This document shows, in pieces, positions 1-7,311 of a stretch of 7,311 nt of DNA. Within the stretch, counting starts at the first letter, position 1. Each line of letters opens with the position of its first letter. The notes under the pieces were generated by a model. The model was given only the letters and a program-made list of their open reading frames with translations. It was not told the DNA's origin and made no database searches. Both the position numbers and the translations under genes were made by a program. The stretch spans positions 1 to 7,311 of the forward strand of contig JAISNB010000066.1 in assembly GCA_031276435.1 (NCBI GenBank), read 5' to 3'. The DNA comes from Burkholderiaceae bacterium (lineage in GTDB: Bacteria; Pseudomonadota; Gammaproteobacteria; Burkholderiales; Burkholderiaceae_C).

Positions 1-598
1 TCTTCAAGAGCGCCGCAAGCCGGTCGGCGGGGATGGTGCTGGAGCTTTCGATGACCAATTTTGCCTCGCGTTTGCCCAGGACGTTGATGGTGTTGGCGTC
101 GCTGATGAGTTTGTCGACCTGGAGGTTGCCATGGATTTCAACGTATTCGCCGAATTCCGCGAACGATTCGGCCTGCGCGTTTGCGCCAACGGAGAAGGCG
201 CAATCGTTGGTGGAATTGGTACAGACATGGCCCGCGTGCAGGTTGCCGCAAATGACCGTGTGCGCGCCGTGGCTGATGTAGCGCCCGATTTCGGCGTTGC
301 CCAGGACAATCAGCGCGCCTTCTTCAGCGGCCATGGCCGTTTGCAGCAGGCCCTTGACGCGCAGATTGCCCGCGACAATCAGGCAGGCGCAGGTGATGGA
401 CAAATCGGTGGCGATCAGATCGCCCGCGCAAAAGCGGATGCTGTAGTCGTATGGCTCAAGTTCATCGGCGTCAAAATCGCATTGGGCGGCCAGCGCTGCG
501 TCGGCAGCCGCTTGCACGCGGCCCGCTTTGGCGGCAAGCCATTTTTGCGCCGTCTGGATGTTCCAGATGGGCAAGCCGGAGATGGGGTTGTTGGTCAT
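1..598 (-). CDS. Beta-helix-like repeat protein of unknown function (3' end outside window)
   Basis: The gene runs off the left edge, so only the first 199 residues are visible. I do not recognise a named family. The first ~60 residues look helical and Ala-rich. From about residue 72 the chain turns into short hydrophobic strands with Gly-Asn turns at about 77, 100, 118 and 157 and a weaker one at 138-140, a spacing near 20 residues. That pattern fits one rung per turn of a beta-helix, as in bactofilin-like or polymer-forming proteins, but this is inference from periodicity only. There is no signal peptide or membrane segment, so a cytoplasmic location is likely. Several cysteines (40, 57, 70, 72, 117, 126, 133) are unusual for so short a protein. 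The ATG at 598 is preceded by a good ribosome binding site (AAGAAGGG, 607-614). It lies 44 bases downstream of the MFS transporter stop on the same strand, which suggests co-transcription. The overlapping plus-strand ORFs are treated as shadows. Confidence 0.75.
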   Translation of the reverse strand, partial: MTNNPISGLPIWNIQTAQKWLAAKAGRVQAAADAALAAQCDFDADELEPYDYSIRFCAGDLIATDLSITCACLIVAGNLRVKGLLQTAMAAEEGALIVLGNAEIGRYISHGAHTVICGNLHAGHVCTNSTNDCAFSVGANAQAESFAEFGEYVEIHGNLQVDKLISDANTINVLGKREAKLVIESSSTIPADRLAALLK

Positions 599-606
599 TT
601 CAGTGG

Positions 607-614
607 CCCTTCTT
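607..614 (-). promoter_or_regulatory. Ribosome binding site of the beta-helix-like gene
   Basis: The minus strand reads AAGAAGGG, with 8 bases between it and the ATG at 598. It fixes the start of the leftmost gene and lies in the 44-base gap after the transporter stop codon. Confidence 0.6.
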
Positions 615-642
615 GCAATGTGCCGGTCGGTTGGTGGGCCGC

Positions 643-1869
643 TTATGACAGCCGGGAGCCGGTTTCAGGCCAGCGCCAGCGCAGCAGCATCCAGGCGGTC
701 AGGCCGATGCCCATGAAGCCCAGTGATGCCAGCGCCAGCGCCAGCGCTGAGTGCATGACCAGCGGCGCTACCACGCCAGCGACCAGCCCGTTGGCTGCCG
801 ACATGACCACCGCCTGCAACGATGAGGCCATGCCGCGCCGCTCGGGGTACAAGTCCAGCACCATCAGTGTGACCACCGGCACCATCAGCGCCCATCCCAG
901 GGAGAAAAGACCAATGGGCCAGAGCGCCCACCAGGGGCTGGGCACGAACAGCAGGTTGGCCGTTACGTTGATGAGCGATACGCCGAGCATGATGCGAAAG
1001 CCGCGCATGATCTGGTTCTTTGGGCGCACCACGCCAGCCATGCGGCCCGACAGCCAGGAGCCTGTCATGATGCCGCCGATGGTGGCCAGAAAGAGCCAGA
1101 AGAACTGCTGCGGCTTCAGGTGCAGCAAGTCGCCCAGAAACGCGGGCGCCGAGAGCACGTACAAAAACATGCCGTTGAACGGTATGCCCGATGCCAGCGC
1201 CAGCAGCAAAAAGCGCGGGTCGCCCAGCAATTGCCCGTAGCCGCGCATCAGGGGGCCAACGCGCATGGGCTGGCGCTGCGCGGCGGGCAGCGTTTCAGGC
1301 AGCAGCCGGTAATTGGCGGCCCACAGCAGCACGCCCACGCCCACCAGGAACCAGAAGATGGCGTGCCAGTTGATCCACACCAGCAGCAGGCCACCGATCA
1401 TGGGCGCAATGGCGGGCGCGAGGCCAAAGAAAATGGTGATCTGGCTCATCACTTTCTGGGCCTGCGTGGGCGAGAACAAATCGCGCACCACGGCGCGCGA
1501 GACCACGATGCCCGCGCCCGTTGAAAGCCCCTGCATGGCCCTGAAAAATATCAGTTGCCCGATGGTTTGCGAGAGCGCGCAACCAGCCGATGCCAGCGTA
1601 AAAACCGCCAGCCCGCACAGCACGATGGGGCGGCGGCCAAAGCTGTCGGAGAGCGCGCCATGAAACAGGTTCATGAAGGAAAAGCCGAACAGGTAGGCCG
1701 AGAGCGTTTGCTGCAACTGGCCGGGCGTTGCGCCCGTGCTGGCCGCAATGCCCGCAAAAGCCGGTATGTAGGTGTCGATTGAAAACGGCCCAAGCATGCC
1801 GAGCATGGCCAGCAAAATGGCCAGCCCCCAGCGCGGCGCGCGCCAGGTTTGAGCGGAATCGGGGTTCAT
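643..1869 (-). CDS. Bcr/CflA-family MFS multidrug efflux transporter
   Basis: This is an inner-membrane, proton-driven drug exporter of the DHA1 12-helix group, 408 residues from the ATG at 1869, close to the usual ~400 for Bcr/CflA proteins. Visible family marks are the helix 1 end FSIDTYIPAF (residues 29-38, matching the SIDxYLPAL signature of Bcr), MFS motif A between helices 2 and 3 (GALSDSFGRRP, 71-81), the helix 4 motif RAMQG (110-114, with the conserved Arg110), and a helix 5 motif-C-like segment GLAPAIAPMIGG (149-160). Hydrophobic segments continue to residue ~397, so the protein looks complete. Substrate cannot be read from sequence; chloramphenicol, bicyclomycin and sulfonamides are known for relatives. 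A TTG at 1923 would add 18 polar residues, but neither start has a convincing Shine-Dalgarno. I prefer ATG because the first helix begins shortly after it. The stop TAA is at 643-645, and a beta-helix-like gene follows on the same strand. No regulator gene is adjacent. Confidence 0.93.
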   Translation of the reverse strand: MNPDSAQTWRAPRWGLAILLAMLGMLGPFSIDTYIPAFAGIAASTGATPGQLQQTLSAYLFGFSFMNLFHGALSDSFGRRPIVLCGLAVFTLASAGCALSQTIGQLIFFRAMQGLSTGAGIVVSRAVVRDLFSPTQAQKVMSQITIFFGLAPAIAPMIGGLLLVWINWHAIFWFLVGVGVLLWAANYRLLPETLPAAQRQPMRVGPLMRGYGQLLGDPRFLLLALASGIPFNGMFLYVLSAPAFLGDLLHLKPQQFFWLFLATIGGIMTGSWLSGRMAGVVRPKNQIMRGFRIMLGVSLINVTANLLFVPSPWWALWPIGLFSLGWALMVPVVTLMVLDLYPERRGMASSLQAVVMSAANGLVAGVVAPLVMHSALALALASLGFMGIGLTAWMLLRWRWPETGSRLS

Positions 1870-1992
1870 GGCAGAGGTGGCAATCGTTAAAGGGTCAGGG
1901 GTGTTGTCCGCGCGCGCCAACAAGCAAGCAGATGCGCGTGGCGCGCGCGGCTCCTCTTGCGTGGCAGAATTTGAAGGTCCAGCGTGTCCAAC

Positions 1993-2001
1993 GGGGGGAA
2001 G
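1993..2001 (+). promoter_or_regulatory. Ribosome binding site of the 136-residue gene
   Basis: A purine run, GGGGGGAAG, lies 6 bases before the ATG at 2008. It favours that ATG over the in-frame GTG at 1984, which has no such element. Confidence 0.5.
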
Positions 2002-2007
2002 TCATCC

Positions 2008-2418
2008 ATGATAGTGCACATTACCTGTCAAACGGATCGGTTCAACCTGTCGGTTGCGGGGCCGGATTTCATCAACGACTGCTGTTTTGGCGAGGATTTT
2101 TCGCGCTGGCTGGTCGCGGCGCTTTGCGATGCCGGTATCGACGCGGGCGTGATCTGCATGGAAGATTTCGGGTGGGCCAATGAAGTCCGCTACCAGGGGG
2201 GCTCCTACCTCATGTGCGTCAGCGGTTGCGCCGATGGCGATGCGCGGCGGCCAAATTATGGCCAGTGGCACGTGTTGCTTGAACGCCACCGCACTTTCTG
2301 GCAAAGGCTGTCTGGCAAGAACCGGACGACATGCGCTGATCCCATCGTTGACAGGCTTGTCCAGATGTTGCGCGCCGCGGGGTTCGAGGCGGTTCAACTG
2401 GAAGGCGCTGTGCGTTGA
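2008..2418 (+). CDS. Uncharacterised small soluble protein, 136 residues
   Basis: I cannot assign a family with confidence. The protein starts MIVHITCQTD and has no signal peptide or membrane segment. It looks like a compact alpha/beta domain: an N-terminal strand, a helix around SRWLVAALCDAG (residues 32-43), an acidic Glu-Asp-Phe-Gly-Trp turn near 52-56, a strand YLMCVSGCADG (67-77), a strand around WHVLLERHRTFWQRL, and a C-terminal helix starting DPIVDRLVQML. The order strand-helix-EDFGW-strand-(W/R-rich)-DP-helix gives the impression of small, widely scattered stand-alone hypothetical proteins, but I cannot name the family. It is the only main plus-strand gene in the window, divergent from the MFS gene and convergent with rpoD. 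An in-frame GTG at 1984 would add 8 residues; the ATG at 2008 is preferred for its purine-rich site. Codon use resembles that of its neighbours, so there is no sign of recent transfer. The long minus-strand ORF overlapping it is a shadow. Confidence 0.72.
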   Translation: MIVHITCQTDRFNLSVAGPDFINDCCFGEDFSRWLVAALCDAGIDAGVICMEDFGWANEVRYQGGSYLMCVSGCADGDARRPNYGQWHVLLERHRTFWQRLSGKNRTTCADPIVDRLVQMLRAAGFEAVQLEGAVR

Positions 2419-2463
2419 AAAAACGCCTTGCGCCCCGCGGCGCGGGTAGGGGACACAAGGCGT
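2418..2463 (-). terminator. Intrinsic terminator of rpoD
   Basis: On the minus strand an 8-bp perfect stem (ACGCCTTG at 2463-2456 pairing with CAAGGCGT at 2430-2423) encloses a GC-rich inner hairpin (CCCGC/GCGGG) and runs straight into six T's (2423-2418). It lies about 60 bases after the rpoD stop. On the plus strand the stem is preceded by A's but followed by GTGTCGTG, not a T-run, so it is a clear rho-independent terminator only in the rpoD direction. Its T-run ends on the last base of the convergent gene's TGA. Confidence 0.82.
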
Positions 2464-2524
2464 GTCGTGTTGGGCCAAAGAAGCGCGCAGCCGCCCGCCC
2501 GCAGCAGGCACGCAACGCACTTTT

Positions 2525-5035
<2,511 letters not shown>

Positions 5036-5042
5036 ACAAAAA

Positions 5043-5049
5043 TCCTCTT
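5043..5049 (-). promoter_or_regulatory. Ribosome binding site of rpoD
   Basis: The minus strand reads AAGAGGA, 7 bases before the ATG at 5035. It settles the rpoD start against longer in-frame alternatives. Confidence 0.85.
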
Positions 5050-5192
5050 GGCACAAGGCCATCAAATACAGGGCAACCGGGCGGGTTGTCTGGCGCGCGC
5101 GCTGCCCGGGCTGTGGCATGCGGCGCGCGGGCGGCAACGGGCTTTTTCAGTCATATGGGGCGTGATCCCGAAAAACACAGTACACGGTGCGC

Positions 5193-5233
5193 CTGGCCGC
5201 GGGCCAGATCAATGTGAACTGGCCCGTGCGGGC
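5193..5233 (-). promoter_or_regulatory. Competing hairpins in the rpoD leader (candidate regulatory RNA structure)
   Basis: Three perfect inverted repeats share arms. The outer one pairs GCCCG (5222-5226) with CGGGC (5229-5233), although its 2-base loop means only part of it can form. The main one pairs CGGGCCAG (5200-5207, plus strand) with CTGGCCCG (5219-5226): 8 bp with an 11-base loop. The third pairs CTGGCC (5193-5198) with GGCCAG (5202-5207): 6 bp with a 3-base loop. Because 5202-5207 and 5222-5226 are each used twice, the stems cannot all form together. No T-run follows directly, so this is not an ordinary intrinsic terminator. A regulatory role is inference only. Confidence 0.35.
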
Positions 5234-5382
5234 AAGGCATTGCGCAACCGGGCAAGATGGGTGGGCGAACATTTGGCGTGCAGTCCTTGCGGAATTTGGC
5301 CGCCCCACACGCGGGGGTTTGCGCTTGACGCTTGCATTGGCCGGGCCGGAGGTGCTGCTGTCGCTCTTGCCGAGAGGCGCGC

Positions 5383-5391
5383 ATTATACCA
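5383..5391 (-). promoter_or_regulatory. Extended -10 promoter element for rpoD
   Basis: The minus strand reads TGGTATAAT: a perfect TATAAT (5388-5383) with the TG of an extended -10 one base upstream. The hexamer 17 bases upstream (CGGAAA) does not resemble TTGACA, so this is best described as an extended -10 promoter with a weak or absent -35. It sits about 41 bases downstream of the dnaG stop and points at rpoD. Sigma-70 itself would recognise it, implying autogenous transcription. Confidence 0.7.
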
Positions 5392-5432
5392 GAGCGCGGG
5401 TGGCGTTTCCGGGGGTGCGCTTTGGGCGCGGC

Positions 5433-7268
5433 CTATGTTTTTGCTTTGGGCAGTTGCGCCAGCAATTTGCGGTAGGCGTCGGTGTCGCCGGCTTCGGCGG
5501 CGCGGCGCAGCGCCTGCTCAAGTTTGCTTTTGCGTTCGGCGCTGAGGATGTAGTCCAGCTCCGATGGGTCGGCCTCGATTTCGCGCGGAATGCTTTCCAC
5601 CGCGCCGATGGCGTCGGCCTGCTGCGGGTGGCCGCGCAGGGCTTCGCGCAGGGCGCTCCAGGGTTGCGGGCCATGGTCCAGCCACTGGCCCGCGATCCAC
5701 ACGAACAGCGGGCCGTAGGGCGCGGGCAGATCGCACAGCAGGGCGTGGTCGTCCTGGCTCATCCGGTTCCACGCGCTCGGCTCGGTGAGCACGATTTGCA
5801 GCGCCCGCTGCGCGCGGCTGGCAGGCGGTGTGCGCGGCGGCGTTGCCGTCGTGGCGCGGCCAGAAAACGCCGGGGCCGGGAAGGGCGGCGGCGCGTGACG
5901 CGCGCTGCGGCCATGGTCGGATTGCGCAGGCCCGAAGGCGCCGCCGCCGCGGCTGCGCGCGGGAGGGCGGCCCAGTTTCCACAATTCGGCCAGTTCGTGC
6001 GTGCCCACCTGGACCTGGGCGGCAATTTCGGCCAGCAGTTGCTGCGCCAGCGCGCCAGCAGGCAAAAGCTGCCACAACGCCTTGGCGTTGGCGGCAAGGT
6101 GCGAGCGGCCTTCGGCACTGCCCAGGTCGACGCCTTCGGCGGCGGTTTCGAGCAGATAGCGCGAGAGCGGGAGCGCCGCTTGCACGGCTTGTTCAAAGGC
6201 CGGGGCACCTTCGGCGCGGATGAAGCTGTCGGGGTCGTGCTCGGGCGGCAGAAACAGGAACTTGATGGTGCGCGTGTCGGTGGCCATGGGCAAGGCCGCT
6301 TGCAGCGCCTTGCGCGCGGCGCGGCGGCCCGCGGCGTCGCCATCGAAGCTGAATACGATCTGGTCGGTGAAGCGAAACAGTTTTTGCACGTGCTCGGGCG
6401 TGCAGGCCGTGCCCAGTGTGGCAACCGCGTTGGCAAAACCCAGTTGGGCCAGGGCCACCACGTCCATGTAGCCTTCGGCCACCAGCGCGTAACCGCGCTC
6501 GCGCAAGGCGCTGCGCGCCTCGAACAGGCCGTACAGCTCGTGGCCCTTGTGGAATACAGGCGTTTCGGGCGAGTTGAGGTATTTGGGTTTGGTGTCATCA
6601 AGCACGCGGCCACCAAAGCCGATGACTTCGCCCTTGATGCTGCGAATGGGAAACATGATGCGGTGGCGAAAGCGGTCGTAACGCCTGCCGTCGCCCTCTT
6701 CGTTGACGATGACCAGTCCGCTTTGCGCCAGCAGCGGGTCGTCGTAGCGCGCGAACACGCTGGCCAGGCTGCGCCAGCCGTCAGGGGCATAGCCCAGGCC
6801 GAAGTCGCGCGCAATGGCGCCCGACAGCCCGCGCTGCTTGAGGTAGTCCACCGCGTGCGGCGCGTTGCGCAAGTGGGTTTTGTAGGCGTCGGCGGCTTTG
6901 GTCAGCACGTCGATCAGGGTGCCGCGCTTTTCGCTCTCTTGCGCGGCGCGCTGGCGTTCGGCCGGGGTGCGCTCGTCGTCTGGCACCTGCATGCCGCACT
7001 GCTGCGCCAGATCGTGCACCGCGTCGACAAAACCGGCGCCCGTGTACTCCATCAGGAACTCCAGGGCGTTGCCGTGCTTGCCGCAGCCAAAGCAGTGGTA
7101 GAACTGCTTGGGCGCGCTGACGGTGAAGCTGGGCGACTTTTCGCTGTGGAACGGACACAGGCCCGAAAAGTTGGCGCCGGTTTTCTTGAGTTGCACGTAG
7201 CGGCCGACAACCTCCACGATGTCGGCGCGACTCAAAAGCTCCTGAATGAAATGCTGCGGAATGGCCAC
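5433..7268 (-). CDS. dnaG: DNA primase DnaG
   Basis: DnaG makes the short RNA primers for lagging-strand synthesis and is recruited to the fork by DnaB helicase. The protein is 611 residues from the GTG at 7268. The N-terminal CHC2 zinc finger uses Cys38, His41, Cys59 and Cys62 (C-x2-H-x17-C-x2-C). The catalytic core carries Arg221 and Lys229 (GGRVLDDTKPKYLNSPET) and the TOPRIM metal ligands Glu265 (VAEGYMDV), Asp309 and Asp311 (FDGDAAG); these last five fall at the same numbers as in E. coli. A Pro/Arg/Gly-rich linker at about 436-484 precedes the C-terminal DnaB-binding domain (about 487-611). GTG is chosen because family members begin with AIPQ-F-I-Q-E-L-L; a TTG at 7286 would add 6 residues, and neither has a clear Shine-Dalgarno. 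All key residues are present and the protein looks intact. rpoD follows on the same strand with no terminator between. Confidence 0.97.
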   Translation of the reverse strand: MAIPQHFIQELLSRADIVEVVGRYVQLKKTGANFSGLCPFHSEKSPSFTVSAPKQFYHCFGCGKHGNALEFLMEYTGAGFVDAVHDLAQQCGMQVPDDERTPAERQRAAQESEKRGTLIDVLTKAADAYKTHLRNAPHAVDYLKQRGLSGAIARDFGLGYAPDGWRSLASVFARYDDPLLAQSGLVIVNEEGDGRRYDRFRHRIMFPIRSIKGEVIGFGGRVLDDTKPKYLNSPETPVFHKGHELYGLFEARSALRERGYALVAEGYMDVVALAQLGFANAVATLGTACTPEHVQKLFRFTDQIVFSFDGDAAGRRAARKALQAALPMATDTRTIKFLFLPPEHDPDSFIRAEGAPAFEQAVQAALPLSRYLLETAAEGVDLGSAEGRSHLAANAKALWQLLPAGALAQQLLAEIAAQVQVGTHELAELWKLGRPPARSRGGGAFGPAQSDHGRSARHAPPPFPAPAFSGRATTATPPRTPPASRAQRALQIVLTEPSAWNRMSQDDHALLCDLPAPYGPLFVWIAGQWLDHGPQPWSALREALRGHPQQADAIGAVESIPREIEADPSELDYILSAERKSKLEQALRRAAEAGDTDAYRKLLAQLPKAKT

Positions 7269-7311
7269 GGGGCGATTGTGGCGCAAGTGGCCGCGCGCGC
7301 CGCAAGATGGC

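Larger units (their letters stand above)
5036..5432 (-). other. dnaG-rpoD intergenic region containing the rpoD leader
   Basis: These 397 bases hold no convincing standard gene. Reading in the minus direction, the first ~40 bases after the dnaG stop show no terminator, so some read-through from dnaG into rpoD is expected. An extended -10 element follows at 5391-5383, and with a start about 7 bases beyond it the rpoD leader would be ~340 nt. The leader contains overlapping inverted repeats at 5193-5233 and a weakly supported 41-codon ORF at 5272-5147. No tRNA, riboswitch family or sRNA that I recognise is present. Confidence 0.6.

Noticed and set aside
728..745. Three tandem GCCAGC hexamers in the MFS gene
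   Set aside because: They encode an Ala-Leu run in a transmembrane helix. A short repeat of this kind is expected in GC-rich membrane protein genes.
131..1240. A 369-codon plus-strand ORF over the left side of the window
   Set aside because: It is antisense to both the beta-helix-like gene and the MFS gene, has a low-complexity mixed composition and no recognisable domain. It is explained by high GC at third codon positions.
1962..1970. TGGCAGAAT as a possible extended -10 promoter for the gene at 2008
   Set aside because: The hexamer matches TATAAT at only four of six positions and there is no -35. The distance to the ATG is plausible, but the support is too weak to list.
2006..2029. TTGACA on the minus strand as a -35 for the MFS gene
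   Set aside because: The only TATAAT-like hexamer (TATCAT) is 12 bases away, too short a spacer, and the site is far from the MFS start.
5151..5384. A 77-codon minus-strand ORF beginning inside the TATAAT element
   Set aside because: Its start lies within the -10 element, upstream of the predicted transcript start, and it has no ribosome binding site or recognisable product.

Overview
This window looks like a chromosomal segment from a high-GC betaproteobacterium of the order Burkholderiales, most likely Comamonadaceae. The basis is the very long, Lys/Ala/Pro-rich N-terminal tail on the primary sigma factor, the dnaG-rpoD gene pair, and GC-rich codon use. The genus call is inference, because no database search was possible.

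Layout, from the right edge to the left. On the minus strand, dnaG (primase, GTG start at 7268, stop at 5433) is followed by a 397-base intergenic region and then rpoD (primary sigma factor, ATG at 5035, stop at 2525). This is the distal part of the classic rpsU-dnaG-rpoD macromolecular synthesis arrangement; whatever precedes dnaG lies outside the window. The intergenic region carries a perfect extended -10 element (TGGTATAAT) on the minus strand. It predicts a leader of about 340 nt before the rpoD start codon. That leader contains mutually exclusive GC-rich inverted repeats and a possible 41-codon upstream ORF. rpoD ends at an intrinsic terminator (arms 2423-2463) whose T-run touches the stop codon of a convergent plus-strand gene.

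That convergent gene (2008-2418) encodes a 136-residue soluble protein I cannot name. Divergent from it, on the minus strand, lie a Bcr/CflA-type MFS drug efflux transporter (643-1869) and, 44 bases further downstream, a gene for a small protein with an apparent beta-helix repeat. The latter runs off the left edge of the window (<1-598). The last two probably form a transcription unit.

The core of the window is ordinary housekeeping DNA: primer synthesis for replication and promoter recognition by sigma-70. I see no mobile element, CRISPR array, RNA gene or phage signature. The parts most worth a second look are the basic, AT-hook-bearing tail of RpoD, the long structured rpoD leader, and the two uncharacterised small proteins.
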